Below the pieces are notes generated by a model that was not told where the DNA came from, did not search any database, and saw nothing but the letters and a program-made list of their open reading frames with translations. Positions 47,410 to 57,808 of a DNA stretch of 64,000 bases are shown here, one piece after another. This DNA is from Corynebacterium freiburgense. Its GTDB lineage: Bacteria; Actinomycetota; Actinomycetes; Mycobacteriales; Mycobacteriaceae. Where the stretch lies: NCBI RefSeq assembly GCF_030408815.1, contig NZ_CP047355.1:1922001-1986000 (forward strand). The letters run 5' to 3'. The position numbers were made by a program, and so were the translations under genes. How positions within the stretch are numbered: the first letter of the stretch is position 1; each line of letters opens with the position of its first letter.

Positions 47410-47781
47410 CTAGAATGGCACTCCGCAGTGGAATATCGCATTGGCATAGGGTGTGGTTTCACCAGTGCGGATTACAAAGGACGCTTCCCCTACCAGGGTT
47501 TTGAGTTCTTCATGGGAAACCTCGCTCACGTTTTCGATTAAAAGTGAGCGTACTTCTGCTGGTGTTTCTTTAGCGATGGTAACACCTTCGATTACTACTT
47601 CATTGAGTACTGCTTCGACGGTGTCAGCGAATCTTGGGATTCCAAACACAAGGGCGAGATCAATAACTGGCACATGTGTTGGGATGGGCAGTCCGCAGTC
47701 TGCAATAACAAATGTATCGGTGTGACCCAAACGCGCAATACGACGATTCAGTTCGGGATTCAAAAGTCCCTGCTTTTTCAT
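47410..47781 (-). CDS. rbsD: D-ribose pyranase
   Basis: RbsD interconverts the pyranose and furanose forms of ribose so that ribokinase can use it. The 123-residue protein starts MKKQGLLNPELNRRIARLGH with the catalytic His, has FVIADCGLPIPTHVPVIDLAL and ends ETTPYANAIFHCGVPF, all typical. It is the last gene of the ribose operon, three bases after rbsK. Confidence 0.96.
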   Translation of the reverse strand: MKKQGLLNPELNRRIARLGHTDTFVIADCGLPIPTHVPVIDLALVFGIPRFADTVEAVLNEVVIEGVTIAKETPAEVRSLLIENVSEVSHEELKTLVGEASFVIRTGETTPYANAIFHCGVPF

Positions 47782-47784
47782 TGC

Positions 47785-48690
47785 CTACACCTCAGGAAGC
47801 GAATCGTCTTTTGATGGGTATGAGGATTGCGCACCGTACCCCGTGACGGTATAGGCCGCAACACGCGACGCATAGTGCGCGGCGTCGAGAAGCGAATCCC
47901 CTTCAGCAAGGCGGGCCACAAGGGAGCCGGTAAACGCGTCACCTGCGCCGGTAGTATCCACAGGAGTTACTTGGGGTGTTGGCACCGCAGTTACGCCTAC
48001 CCCCTTCTCTCCTACGAGGGCGCCTTCCGGCCCCAGGGTAAGTACAACGCTGCGGAATCCTGCATCAAGCAATGCCTGCGCATCCGCCTGGGGGTCAGGT
48101 TTTTCATTTGGCAGGCCGAATTCTGATAAGACCAGCACAGCTTCGTGCTCATTCACAATCAATGGATCGGCCATTAAAAGCTTATTGTGGTCCACCGAAA
48201 TAACCGGCGCTAAATTCACCACTACGCGGCCGGTCGCGTGGGACACTGCGGTTTCAAACCCGGATGCCGGAATTTCGCCTTGCAAGAGGAGAATATCGGC
48301 GTCTCGAATAATATCTGCATGCAAATTCACAAACTTATCGGTTACCCAAGAATTCGCACCTGGTAGCACTACAATGCTGTTTTCACCGTCTTCAGCGACG
48401 GTAATTACGGCCATGCCCGTGGTATCACCACGCTTTTCGACGCCCGTCATAATCACGCCAGCATCGACCATCAGCGATGTTGCATTAAAGGCATACGAAT
48501 CATTTCCAATTGCCCCCACAAATGACACCCGTGCACCTTGCAATGCGGCAGCAACAGCCTGGTTCGCCCCCTTACCACCAGGGGAAATAGTTCCCCCGGT
48601 ACCAATAACGGTTTCCCCAGGTAAAGGATGACGTTTCACCCACATGCTTAGGTCCGCATTAATCGAACCAACAACCGTAATTCGCTGCAT
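47785..48690 (-). CDS. rbsK: Ribokinase
   Basis: RbsK phosphorylates ribose with ATP. The 301-residue PfkB-family enzyme shows VGSINADLSMWVKRHPLPGE, GGKGANQAVAAALQGA, an AGVIMTGVE segment and the C-terminal catalytic VDTTGAGDAFTGSLVARLAE near residue 240. The ATG overlaps the rbsB stop by one base. Confidence 0.96.
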   Translation of the reverse strand: MQRITVVGSINADLSMWVKRHPLPGETVIGTGGTISPGGKGANQAVAAALQGARVSFVGAIGNDSYAFNATSLMVDAGVIMTGVEKRGDTTGMAVITVAEDGENSIVVLPGANSWVTDKFVNLHADIIRDADILLLQGEIPASGFETAVSHATGRVVVNLAPVISVDHNKLLMADPLIVNEHEAVLVLSEFGLPNEKPDPQADAQALLDAGFRSVVLTLGPEGALVGEKGVGVTAVPTPQVTPVDTTGAGDAFTGSLVARLAEGDSLLDAAHYASRVAAYTVTGYGAQSSYPSKDDSLPEV

Positions 48691-49616
48691 TATGAAAACT
48701 CCTTGACGTTTGCGTCAGTAACAGTGACTACCTCCACTGGTACCTCTTTTTCCGGAGTCTCGCCTTTTAGCAGTTTTGCAGCCTCTTCCATAGCCTTCGC
48801 ACCAAGCTCTGCTGGCTGCTGCGCAATTGTAGCTGCCATACGACCATCAGTGACTGCTTTAATGCCATCTTCCGTGCCATCGAACCCAATAACGAATACA
48901 TCTTTACCAGCACGCGCACCAAGCGCCTCGATCGCGCCTAACGCCATCTCATCATTCTCCGCGAAAATCGCTTTAATATTCGGATGTGCCTGCAGTAAGT
49001 TCGTGGTCACATTTAATCCCTGTACACGGTCAAAACCAGCGGTTTGCTGAGCCACAACTTTAATATTTGGGAAGGCAGCAATACCTTCCATAAAACCCTT
49101 GCCGCGGTCACGGGAAGCCGACGATCCGGTAATACCCTGCAATACTAGGACTTCGCCTTCCTCCTGGATGGACTTGGCCAGGGCTTCCGCAGCCTGCTTA
49201 CCGCCAGCGACATTATCCGAGGCGATAAATGAATCAATGGTTCCGCCATTGGAAGACCTATCTACCGCTACCACCGGAATCTTCGCATTATTTAGGGATT
49301 CCACCGCAGGAACTACGGCATCCGAATCAGTCGGGTTCACGATCACCACATTCGCGCCTGAAGTTGCCGCATTATTCAGCTGATTTACCTGCACAGAAGC
49401 ATCGTTTGAGGCATCTTGAACATTGAGTGAAATACCCATTTCATCAGCCTTCTTTTGCGCACCGTCGCGCAACTGTACAAAGAATGGGTTGGATTGCGTT
49501 GACAGCGCCAGTGTGACAGAACCTGTTGCGGCCGAATCGCGGTTACAAGCCACAGCCCCGAATGCAAGTACGGTTGCAGCAGCAACGGCAAGTGTCTTTT
49601 TCAGTGGAGAAAACAT
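48690..49616 (-). CDS. rbsB: Ribose ABC transporter, substrate-binding lipoprotein
   Basis: The 308-residue precursor has a signal peptide ending in LAFGAVAC (lipobox, Cys at residue 24). The periplasmic-binding fold follows, with VTLALSTQSNPFFVQLRDGA, NPTDSDAVVPAVESLN, VPVVAVDRSSNGGTI and IKAIFAENDEMALGAIEALG, typical of RbsB. It captures ribose outside the membrane for RbsC/RbsA. It is likely acylated by Lgt (19142). Confidence 0.95.
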   Translation of the reverse strand: MFSPLKKTLAVAAATVLAFGAVACNRDSAATGSVTLALSTQSNPFFVQLRDGAQKKADEMGISLNVQDASNDASVQVNQLNNAATSGANVVIVNPTDSDAVVPAVESLNNAKIPVVAVDRSSNGGTIDSFIASDNVAGGKQAAEALAKSIQEEGEVLVLQGITGSSASRDRGKGFMEGIAAFPNIKVVAQQTAGFDRVQGLNVTTNLLQAHPNIKAIFAENDEMALGAIEALGARAGKDVFVIGFDGTEDGIKAVTDGRMAATIAQQPAELGAKAMEEAAKLLKGETPEKEVPVEVVTVTDANVKEFS

Positions 49617-49638
49617 AAGAGGAATTCCTTTCTAGGAT

Positions 49639-50589
49639 TTAACGAGCTGTTTTATTTCTGATCACGTCAAAGCCGACTGCAAATGCAATTACTAAACCGA
49701 TTACAATCTGCTGCCAGAACGAACTGACGTTCAGGATGTTCAAACCATTGCGGATAACCGCCAAAAGAATCGCACCAACTAATGTGCCGGTAGCTTTACC
49801 AGAACCACCACTTAACGACGCCCCGCCAATCACCACCGCAGCGATCGCATCAAGCTCATAACCAACCGCCGCCTGCGGCTGCGCAGAAGCAAGGCGACCG
49901 GTCATTACTAGACCAGCTAGGGCAGCAAACACGCCAGAAAGCGCATACACAATTACTAGAATCTTCTTTACCGGCAGGCCGGAAAGAACCGCCGCCTCAA
50001 CATTGCCACCAATGGCGTACATAGACCGCCCGATAACAGTACGGCTCAAAATAAACCAACAAAGAAGCCCCGCTATAACCATAGTGACAATTGGTATTGG
50101 GATTCCCGCAATAGTGGAACCTAAAATATTGACCTCTCGCGCACTAGCAATCGGTGAACCCTGCGAGATCACCAATGTTGCGCCGCGAGCAATCGACATC
50201 ATTGCCAGCGTGGCAATAAACGCAGGCAATTTACCGTATGCAATGGAAATACCGCTGATAATGCCTGCTACAAGCCCAGTTACCAACCCTAGAATCAGGG
50301 TCAGCCAACCAGGCAGCCCAACATTAGAAAAGGAATATGCGGAGACCATTGCACCGAGGGCAGCAACCGACCCCACAGAAAGATCAATACCCGCCGCAAC
50401 AATGACGAATGTCATGCCAAACGCCAAAATAGCAACAGTCGCTGCTTGGACGCCAACATTGACCAGGTTATTCACGGTAAGAAAGTGCGGCGTGGCAATA
50501 AATAAGGCGACGCACAAAATAACCAGGCCAACGAGGGCGCCATTATTCATCATCCATTGCAGTACTGGATGTTCGGCAGTCTTTTTCAT
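49639..50589 (-). CDS. rbsC: Ribose ABC transporter, permease
   Basis: The 316-residue permease has eight to ten transmembrane helices and the sugar-transporter loops VIVAAGIDLSVGSVAALGAM, ALSGVFAALAGLVMTGRL and AAVVIGGASLSGGSGKATGT, where the ATPase docks. Its start overlaps the rbsA stop by four bases. Confidence 0.95.
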   Translation of the reverse strand: MKKTAEHPVLQWMMNNGALVGLVILCVALFIATPHFLTVNNLVNVGVQAATVAILAFGMTFVIVAAGIDLSVGSVAALGAMVSAYSFSNVGLPGWLTLILGLVTGLVAGIISGISIAYGKLPAFIATLAMMSIARGATLVISQGSPIASAREVNILGSTIAGIPIPIVTMVIAGLLCWFILSRTVIGRSMYAIGGNVEAAVLSGLPVKKILVIVYALSGVFAALAGLVMTGRLASAQPQAAVGYELDAIAAVVIGGASLSGGSGKATGTLVGAILLAVIRNGLNILNVSSFWQQIVIGLVIAFAVGFDVIRNKTAR

Positions 50590-52109
50590 CGTTCTTCCTT
50601 CATTTCAGGAACTAAGTGGTCTTTGACTTGGGCTACAGCCAGCTGCATTACATCGTCTTGAGTAGTGCCTTGCGCTGGTAGATCACCCGTAATTCGTCCG
50701 CCGGACATCACAAGAATTCGATCCGACATGCCAAGGATCTCTGGCAATTCACTGGAAACCATAAGCACAGCCCCGCCCTGTGCCGTGACTTCATTCATAA
50801 TGTTATAAATTTCTACTTTTGCTCCGACATCAACGCCACGCGTCGGTTCATCGAGCAATAACACATTCGAACCTGCAAGCACCCATCGACCAAACACAGC
50901 CTTTTGTTGGTTACCTCCGGATAGCGAGCGCACCGGCTGATCAATACTCGCCATTCGAATCCGCAATCGTTCCGCAACATCCTGACCGCGTTTCCTTTGA
51001 CCGCGAAGATCTGCAAGCCCGAATTTGGATGTACTTTTTAGCGTTGCCAATCCAAGATTCTCTAAAACGGGAGCATCTAAAATCAGCCCTTGGGATTTCC
51101 TATCCTCCGGAACATGCCCAATACCATGAGCAATCGCTGCGGCAATATTTCCATTTGGCAGCTTCGAACCATTCACATACACCTCACCCGAATCGACCTT
51201 ATCGGCACCTGCGATCGCCCGAACAACCTCCGTACGCCCCGCACCAACGAGCCCAGCTAAACCAACGACCTCGCCAGCACGGACAGTAAATGAAACATTC
51301 TGAAAATTGCCGGCCGAGGTAAGGTTTTTAACTTCCAATAAGGGCTGCCCCTGGGTTGGCGAAATCCGTGGAAATTGATCATCAATATCCCGGCCTACCA
51401 TCAACTTGACAAGCTCTTTTTCTGGGGTATCCGAAGGTACTTCTGCTACTAAACCACCGTCACGAAGTACCGAAACCGAATCTGCGATTCGGGCGATCTC
51501 ATCAAGGTGATGGGAAATAAAGATCATTCCCACGCCTTTAGCCCGAAGATCATCAACCACACCAAATAGATGATCGACTTCGCGGCCAGTGAGTGCGGCG
51601 GTTGGTTCATCAAGAATAAGAATTCGAGCATTCATGGACAGAGCTTTGGCAATTTCCACAAGCTGTTGGCGCGCAATACCTAATTGGCCTACCGGGGTAT
51701 CAAGTGAAACATCCACACCAATAATGCGTAAGGCTGCTTCCGCTTGCCTGCGCAAATGCTTATAATTCACCAATCCCCATCGAGATGGAGTACGCCCTAA
51801 CAGCAGGTTTTCCGCCACGCTCATAGTGGGGACAAGGTTAAGTTCTTGGTGAATAGTCGCAATTCCCAAGGCCTCCGCTGCTTTGGTATTGGGAAGCTTG
51901 GTCGGATTTCCGTCGATAATGATTTGGCCAGCATCTGGCTGGTACACGCCCGACATCATTTTGATAAGGGTGGATTTACCCGCTCCGTTTTCTCCTAACA
52001 GGGCTTGCACATGTCCCGAACGAACATCGATACTGACATCATCAATCACTTTTACTGGACCAAACGATTTTGAAACATGCTCCAGTCGCAACACAGGATT
52101 GTCAGCCAT
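50586..52109 (-). CDS. rbsA: Ribose ABC transporter, ATP-binding protein
   Basis: The 507-residue protein has two fused ABC domains. The first has Walker A LLGENGAGKSTLIKMMSG, signature LGIARQQLVEIAKAL and Walker B ILILDEPTAALTG. The second has the degenerate Walker A AGLVGAGRTEVVRA, signature LSGGNQQKAVFGRW and Walker B LLLDEPTRGVDVGA. This is the standard layout of RbsA/MglA ATPases, where one site is weak. It lies two bases downstream of rbsR. Confidence 0.96.
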   Translation of the reverse strand: MADNPVLRLEHVSKSFGPVKVIDDVSIDVRSGHVQALLGENGAGKSTLIKMMSGVYQPDAGQIIIDGNPTKLPNTKAAEALGIATIHQELNLVPTMSVAENLLLGRTPSRWGLVNYKHLRRQAEAALRIIGVDVSLDTPVGQLGIARQQLVEIAKALSMNARILILDEPTAALTGREVDHLFGVVDDLRAKGVGMIFISHHLDEIARIADSVSVLRDGGLVAEVPSDTPEKELVKLMVGRDIDDQFPRISPTQGQPLLEVKNLTSAGNFQNVSFTVRAGEVVGLAGLVGAGRTEVVRAIAGADKVDSGEVYVNGSKLPNGNIAAAIAHGIGHVPEDRKSQGLILDAPVLENLGLATLKSTSKFGLADLRGQRKRGQDVAERLRIRMASIDQPVRSLSGGNQQKAVFGRWVLAGSNVLLLDEPTRGVDVGAKVEIYNIMNEVTAQGGAVLMVSSELPEILGMSDRILVMSGGRITGDLPAQGTTQDDVMQLAVAQVKDHLVPEMKEER

Positions 52110-52111
52110 TG

Positions 52112-53131
52112 TTAATTACCTCCTTGCACCGGAGTGGAACCACGCACAATAAGCGTGGTTGGCAATTTAATAGTTGTAGCCACAGGCTCTCCTTGAAGAA
52201 TTCGATACAGTTCTTCAAATGCACGTTGTCCCATTTCAGCGACGTGCTGATCAATAATGGTCAACGGCGGATTCTGCAATTGGAAAACCGCAAAATCATC
52301 AAAACCAACAAGGGCAAGATCTTTACCGAGGCGAATTTTCCGTTCATGACAGGCCCGAAGCGCACCGATCGTCATCATGGAGTCCCCCGCGATAATCGCC
52401 GTAACTGGAGTTTCGAGTAGTTGTTGTGTACCGACATACCCCTCAAACTCTTGATACCCACCCAAATACACAGGTTGTTTCTCTAAGCCTTGCCTCTTAC
52501 ATGCAGTACGAAACGCTTGCAGCCGATCCGAACCAGTAGAGGTATCCAATGGACCTGCAAGATACCCGATCGACGTATGCCCATTGCGCACTAGCAATTC
52601 AACCGCAGCCAAGAGTCCTTCAGAAGGATCCGTGCTCACCGATGTGACCGGGACGTCGGAAAGCTCACGGTCCACAAGCACAAGCGGAATATCAAGTTCC
52701 GCCAACCGAGCTTCCGAACCTGCATGCGGTACGGCGATAATACCGTCGACGCGCTGCCCTTCGAGTATCCCAATTGCTCTGGCTAATTGCTCTGGATCAT
52801 CGTTGGAATTTCCAAGCAGTGTATACAATCCCGCTTCTAGTGCTGCCTGCTGAACTGCTGCAGCAAGCTCTGCAAAATAAGGATTTGTCAGATGCGGAAT
52901 AACTAAACCAATAGTGTTTGTGCGCGATTTACGTAATGCTCGTGCCTGTGCATTTGGCCGATAGTGCAAACGTTGGGCCGCTTGTTGCACAATCTCCTTT
53001 GTGTGCAAAGAAATCGCAGGATGATCAGCTAAAGCTCTGGAAACAGTACTTATAGAGAGCCCTGCGTCAGCAGCTACATCTTTGAGTGTTGGAGCACGTT
53101 TTTGCACTACAACAACCTCCTCTTCGGCCAT
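52112..53131 (-). CDS. rbsR: LacI-family repressor of the ribose operon
   Basis: The 339-residue protein starts with the LacI helix-turn-helix PTLKDVAADAGLSISTVSRA and the hinge HYRPNAQARALRKSRTNTIG, then a sugar-binding core (LVIPHLTNPYFAELAAAVQQ, VGFDDFAVFQLQNPPLTIID) related to RbsB. As first gene of the operon it regulates itself and the transport genes; a perfect LacI-type operator lies 11 bases upstream of ATG 53131. The longer reading from 53191 is rejected because it reads through that operator. Confidence 0.93.
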   Translation of the reverse strand: MAEEEVVVVQKRAPTLKDVAADAGLSISTVSRALADHPAISLHTKEIVQQAAQRLHYRPNAQARALRKSRTNTIGLVIPHLTNPYFAELAAAVQQAALEAGLYTLLGNSNDDPEQLARAIGILEGQRVDGIIAVPHAGSEARLAELDIPLVLVDRELSDVPVTSVSTDPSEGLLAAVELLVRNGHTSIGYLAGPLDTSTGSDRLQAFRTACKRQGLEKQPVYLGGYQEFEGYVGTQQLLETPVTAIIAGDSMMTIGALRACHERKIRLGKDLALVGFDDFAVFQLQNPPLTIIDQHVAEMGQRAFEELYRILQGEPVATTIKLPTTLIVRGSTPVQGGN

Positions 53132-53141
53132 CAGACCTTTA

Positions 53142-53155
53142 TGCAAACGTTTGCA
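53142..53155. promoter_or_regulatory. RbsR operator
   Basis: TGCAAACGTTTGCA is a perfect 14-bp palindrome of the LacI-family type with the central CG. It sits between a likely promoter (TTGACG near 53188, GGTATC near 53164 on the minus strand) and the rbsR ATG, so binding would block the start of transcription of the whole ribose operon. Confidence 0.85.
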
Positions 53156-53246
53156 GTAGGTGATACCAATGACCGTAAACATGTTCGTCAATCATGTCAA
53201 GAGGTACAAATCACACACAAACTATTAACGTGCCCTAAAACACAAA

Positions 53247-53270
53247 AAGGGTCGCCATACGGCGACCCTT
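53247..53270 (-). terminator. Rho-independent terminator of the methyltransferase gene
   Basis: AAGGGTCGCC pairs with GGCGACCCTT (10-bp stem, 4-base loop), followed on the minus strand by TTTTTGTG. It lies 15 bases past the stop at 53285. Confidence 0.9.
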
Positions 53271-53284
53271 GTATAGAGAAGTTT

Positions 53285-54079
53285 TTACTTAAAATCAACT
53301 TTCACTACATACATTCCTTGAGTTAGTTCAAAGAAGTTAAATCCTGCACGATATCCAAAGGGCAAGACTTCACGCTTTTCCGGATCTAAATAGTTCGTGT
53401 AATTAAATTCAATGTCCACGTCGCGAATAGTGCTCCCCCATTCACGAACGCTATATGGGTCTTCAACTTTGAAATGCATCGGCCTCTCATCCAAGCCCCG
53501 ACGATGCGCCTGTCCACCACCCATTACGCGAGGCGATTCACTGTCATAGCACAAACGTCCACCCGGAAAATGCTGCCCCATTGCGCCAATAAGCTTTTCA
53601 ACTTCATTCACTTCAAGGTAATGGAACTGGCCAAATGCAATTGCAATAAAACCTCGAGAACCATCGACATGATTCATCCATTCGAGATCTGTGATCGCAT
53701 ACGGAAGGTCCACCCCCGAATCCGAACACAGGTTCGTTCGTGATGCGAGGGTTTCGGGCGTATCAAGGTTGTACACAGTACAATCAAAATCTTGAAGATC
53801 ATGGGCTAATTGCCCAAAGCCACTACCAATATTCACCACCGCAGCCCCAGGATGCGACTCTAAATACCGAGTTACTTCCTCCACCGCAATAAGATGGCGC
53901 AAACCAAATACCATCGCGGTGAAACCTTCCATTTCCCCCAAATTCATGCCTTTATCTTCGGCTGTTTGAACAAACTCTACAGCCCATGGATCAGAGAAAC
54001 ATTCCGGCCACTTTTGCGCTGCCATTGCGCGACCATACAAAGGGAAAATCAGGTTTTGCTGGACTTCAGTTAAACTCAT
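53285..54079 (-). CDS. Class I SAM-dependent methyltransferase, leucine carboxyl methyltransferase-like
   Basis: The 264-residue protein resembles LCM/PPM-type methyltransferases: an N-terminal AMAAQKWPECFSDPWA, MVFGLRHLIAVEEV, then VVNIGSGFGQLAHDL (SAM-binding glycine loop near residue 94) and VYNLDTPETLASRT. In secondary-metabolite clusters such enzymes methylate small acids, but nothing in the neighbourhood gives a substrate. It has its own terminator and is monocistronic between the rbs operon and dnaE. Confidence 0.75.
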   Translation of the reverse strand: MSLTEVQQNLIFPLYGRAMAAQKWPECFSDPWAVEFVQTAEDKGMNLGEMEGFTAMVFGLRHLIAVEEVTRYLESHPGAAVVNIGSGFGQLAHDLQDFDCTVYNLDTPETLASRTNLCSDSGVDLPYAITDLEWMNHVDGSRGFIAIAFGQFHYLEVNEVEKLIGAMGQHFPGGRLCYDSESPRVMGGGQAHRRGLDERPMHFKVEDPYSVREWGSTIRDVDIEFNYTNYLDPEKREVLPFGYRAGFNFFELTQGMYVVKVDFK

Positions 54080-54139
54080 GATGACTAGTGTATAGCCGCA
54101 CTAGCAGGCGCGCTGTAAGTGGTACAGATGTGACATTTG

Positions 54140-57100
54140 CTAACCCAAAATCGCCGCCCCCATAGTCGCTTTTAGGTCTCCCATGAGGTTTGCACCACGC
54201 GAAACCCGCAGGTGTTCACCTAAAATCATTACAGTTGATTGGTCACCATCTACCAGGTTCAAATACACATCCGATTCGCCAGGATTGGCTTCAAGCACGG
54301 TTTTTAGCTTTGCAATGTTCGCCATTGAACATTGATCTGTTCGGAGTGTTAAACGCACCGGCAGACCGGATCCTCCACCAACCCCTAATTCAGGGGCTTT
54401 AAGATCATCACAAAAGACACTTGTGCGGTCATCGCGAATGGAAATATGGGCCTTAGCAAGAATGATATTGTCTTCAACAATCAAACTCGACACCATGGCG
54501 TAAACCTTGTTGAATACCAGCAATTCAACCGAAGCACCATTGTGATCTTCAACGGTAACAATGGCCCATGGGGATCCATCCTTTTTAGAGAACCTTCGGT
54601 CAACAGAGGAAATAATCCCACCAATTACAACCTCAGTACCATGTTTGAGCTCACCAGAAAGAATGGTCGTTAACGCCGTATCGGTTTGCGCCTCTAAAGA
54701 CTCTTCATAGCCATCAAGCGGGTGCCCAGAAACATACAGGCCAAGCATTTCACGTTCCAGCGCCAATTCATGCTTACGCTCCCATTTCTCATCCGGCACC
54801 TGAACCGCAAACATGTTCGAGCTTTCTTCCGCTTCACCGCCAAAGCCTGCAAAGAGATCAAACTGTCCTTTATCAGCAGCTTTCTTAGTGGAAATAACTG
54901 AATCAACTGCATCTTCATGGATAAGTACCAAACCCCTGCGAGGATGCCCCATAGAATCAAATGCACCCGCTTTAATTAGCGATTCCGTTACTCGCTTATT
55001 ACACGGCAAGGTGTCAATTTTATCCAAATAATCGGAGAAATCTTTAAACGGGCCTTTCTCTTTTCGGGTTCGCACAATAGATTCAACGACATCTTCGCCT
55101 ACATTACGTACAGCACCCAAACCAAATCGAATATCCTCACCAACAGATTGAAAGTTTAGTGCAGATTCATTAACGTCTGGAGACAGTACTTTAATTCCAA
55201 GATGGCGGCAATCTGCCAAGTAAATCGCGGATTTATCTTTACGGTCTGCCACGGAAGTAAGCAAAGCCGCCATGTATTCGGCCGTGTAATTGGCCTTTAA
55301 ATAAGCAGTCCAGAATGAGACCAACCCGTACCCGGCGGCATGCGATTTATTAAACGCATATGATGCAAAAGGCTCGATTGTGTCCCATAATGCTTTAATC
55401 GCACCATCGGAGAAACCATTCGATTTCATCCCGGCCTCGAATGTTACAAACTCTTTTGCCAACACTTCGGGCTTCTTTTTACCCATTGCTTTTCGGAATC
55501 CATCGGCTTGACCAGCGGTGTAATTGGCCACTTTCTGCGAAATACGCATGATCTGCTCTTGGTACACAATCAGGCCATAAGTATCGGCGAGGATTTCTTT
55601 TAATGGCTCTTCCAGCTCTGGGTGAATCGGGGTGATTTTTTCCCTGCCGTTTTTCCGGTCAGCGTAGGCCCAGTGTGCACCCATGCCCATTGGACCCGGA
55701 CGGTAGAGTGCAAGCGCGGCAACAATATCATCAAAGCCTGTCGGCTCCATGCGCTTAAGCAATTCGCGCATGCCGCCAGAATCGAGCTGGAATACGCCGA
55801 GAGTATCGCCACGCGCAAGCAGTTTATAGGTTGCTTCGTTTTCAGTGGTGAGGGTGTCCAAATCGATTTCCTCACCTTTGTTTGCCCGAATATTTTGAAT
55901 GCAGTCACCAATTACGGTGAGGTTTCGCAGCCCAAGGAAATCCATTTTCAGTAGGCCAATTGCTTCGCAGGCTGGATATGGCCAGCCAGTAATCAGCGCT
56001 CCGTCGTTTGGACGCTTCCACATTGGGATGCAGTCAAGCAACGGCACACTAGCCATAATGACCGCACAGGCGTGCACGCCAGCTTGCCGGACCACGCCTT
56101 CAAGACCGCGGGCAGTTTCATAAATCTTTTTCACATCCGGGTCGGATTCAATAAGTCCTCGGACTTCTCCGGCCTCTCCGTAGCGTTCATGTTCGGGATC
56201 CATAATCCCAGATAGTGGAATGTCTTTTGCCATAATCGCTGGTGGAAGGGCTTTTGTAATCCGATCTGCTATTTGGTATCCGGGTTGCCCAAAAAGTGCG
56301 CGCGCCGAGTCCTTGAGCGCTTGTTTCGTTTTCACCGTGCCAAAGGTAATCACTTGCGCTACTTTGTCTTCTCCCCAGTTTTCCGCAGCATAGCGGATCA
56401 TTTCGCCGCGGCGGCGGTCGTCGAAGTCGATATCAATATCGGGTGCGCTGGGGCGTTCTGGGTTCAAAAACCTCTCAAAGAGCAGCCCGTGTTGGATTGG
56501 GTCAATATTTGTAATTGTTAAGGCATATGCTACGAGCGCGCCGGCTGCCGAACCACGACCCGGACCAACCAAGATTCCAACGGAACGTGCATATTTAATA
56601 AGCTCAGCCACAATGAGGAAGTAGGAAGGGTACCCCTTCATATCAATTACTTCGATCTCATAATTAGCCCGATCAATATATGCTTGGGGCACTTGCGCGC
56701 CTTGGAATCGTTCTTTTAACCCTTCCATTACTTGGTGTTTAAGCCACGATGTTGGGGTATGCCCGCTAGGCACATTGGCAATGGGCATACGGTCATGGGT
56801 GTGAGGTTGCCAAAGGGAGCTATAGTCTTGGACCCGTTCGGCAATAAGCAAGGTGTTATCGCATGCACCAGGCACTAGGTTGTCCCAGGTAGCGCGCATT
56901 TCTGCCGCCGATTTAATAAAGTAGCCATCCCCGTCGAATTTAAAGCGGTCTGGGTCTTGCATTGTCTTGCCTGTTTGCACACAAAGCATTACCTCATGTG
57001 CGTGTGCTTGGTCTTGGAGCACATAGTGGCAGTCATTGGTGACCAATGGCGGTAGATTGAGTTTTTTGCCAATTTCTAGCAATTCACTACGAACTCGGTT

Positions 57101-57697
57101 TTCAATATCGAGCCCATGATCCATTAACTCTAGGAAGTAATTGTCTTTGCCATAAATGTCTTGCCACATTGCTGCGGCTTCCAGTGCCTCATTGAATTGC
57201 CCTAAACGGAGGCGAGTCTGTACGTCTCCAGACGGGCATCCTGTAGTGGCAATAATTCCTGTTGCATTTTCCGCAATAAGTTCCGCATCCATACGAGGCC
57301 ATTTACTTAACTGACCTTCATAGGACGCCATTGAGGAAAGATAAAAAAGGTTTTGCAGCCCTGTTGCATTTTCCGCGATCATTGTTTGGTGTAAATACGC
57401 ACCAGAGGCAGAAACATCGTCGGCTTTTTGGTGTGGTTCACCCCAACGAATCCGGTTTTTATTAAAGCGGGATTCAGGCGCTAGATAGGCTTCGATTCCA
57501 ATAATCGGCTTAATGCCTTCTTCCACCATTTTTCTATAAAACGCATCAGATCCGAACATGTTTCCGTGATCGGTTATGCCTACTGCGGGCATCCCTTGAC
57601 GTTTCACTTCGGCGGCAAGCATGTCCACCTTCGCCATGCCGTCAAGCATTGAGTATTCGGTGTGGTTATGCAGATGAACGAAGGAGGAATTACTCAT
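54140..57697 (-). CDS. dnaE: DNA polymerase III alpha subunit
   Basis: The replicative polymerase subunit, 1185 residues, has an N-terminal PHP domain ([31 protein letters not shown]), the catalytic palm with [11 protein letters not shown] near 435, [27 protein letters not shown] and [20 protein letters not shown], then HhH, OB-fold ([20 protein letters not shown]) and C-terminal regions. This is the DnaE1 size and order. ATG 57697 is chosen because the PHP motif follows at once. It diverges from the SDR gene. Confidence 0.97.
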   Translation of the reverse strand: MSNSSFVHLHNHTEYSMLDGMAKVDMLAAEVKRQGMPAVGITDHGNMFGSDAFYRKMVEEGIKPIIGIEAYLAPESRFNKNRIRWGEPHQKADDVSASGAYLHQTMIAENATGLQNLFYLSSMASYEGQLSKWPRMDAELIAENATGIIATTGCPSGDVQTRLRLGQFNEALEAAAMWQDIYGKDNYFLELMDHGLDIENRVRSELLEIGKKLNLPPLVTNDCHYVLQDQAHAHEVMLCVQTGKTMQDPDRFKFDGDGYFIKSAAEMRATWDNLVPGACDNTLLIAERVQDYSSLWQPHTHDRMPIANVPSGHTPTSWLKHQVMEGLKERFQGAQVPQAYIDRANYEIEVIDMKGYPSYFLIVAELIKYARSVGILVGPGRGSAAGALVAYALTITNIDPIQHGLLFERFLNPERPSAPDIDIDFDDRRRGEMIRYAAENWGEDKVAQVITFGTVKTKQALKDSARALFGQPGYQIADRITKALPPAIMAKDIPLSGIMDPEHERYGEAGEVRGLIESDPDVKKIYETARGLEGVVRQAGVHACAVIMASVPLLDCIPMWKRPNDGALITGWPYPACEAIGLLKMDFLGLRNLTVIGDCIQNIRANKGEEIDLDTLTTENEATYKLLARGDTLGVFQLDSGGMRELLKRMEPTGFDDIVAALALYRPGPMGMGAHWAYADRKNGREKITPIHPELEEPLKEILADTYGLIVYQEQIMRISQKVANYTAGQADGFRKAMGKKKPEVLAKEFVTFEAGMKSNGFSDGAIKALWDTIEPFASYAFNKSHAAGYGLVSFWTAYLKANYTAEYMAALLTSVADRKDKSAIYLADCRHLGIKVLSPDVNESALNFQSVGEDIRFGLGAVRNVGEDVVESIVRTRKEKGPFKDFSDYLDKIDTLPCNKRVTESLIKAGAFDSMGHPRRGLVLIHEDAVDSVISTKKAADKGQFDLFAGFGGEAEESSNMFAVQVPDEKWERKHELALEREMLGLYVSGHPLDGYEESLEAQTDTALTTILSGELKHGTEVVIGGIISSVDRRFSKKDGSPWAIVTVEDHNGASVELLVFNKVYAMVSSLIVEDNIILAKAHISIRDDRTSVFCDDLKAPELGVGGGSGLPVRLTLRTDQCSMANIAKLKTVLEANPGESDVYLNLVDGDQSTVMILGEHLRVSRGANLMGDLKATMGAAILG

Positions 57698-57808
57698 AGG
57701 TGCCAATTGTACGACACCTTTCAAGCCACTATTGGAGCCCAATTGCACCACGGTTTTATGCATAAGCGACTACGGTGGCGGGTATCCCCCTTAGAAAGGA
57801 GTACCGCT

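Noticed and set aside
50003..50626. 207-aa plus-strand ORF opposite rbsC
   Set aside because: It is antisense to a well-supported permease; the open frame is due to base bias.
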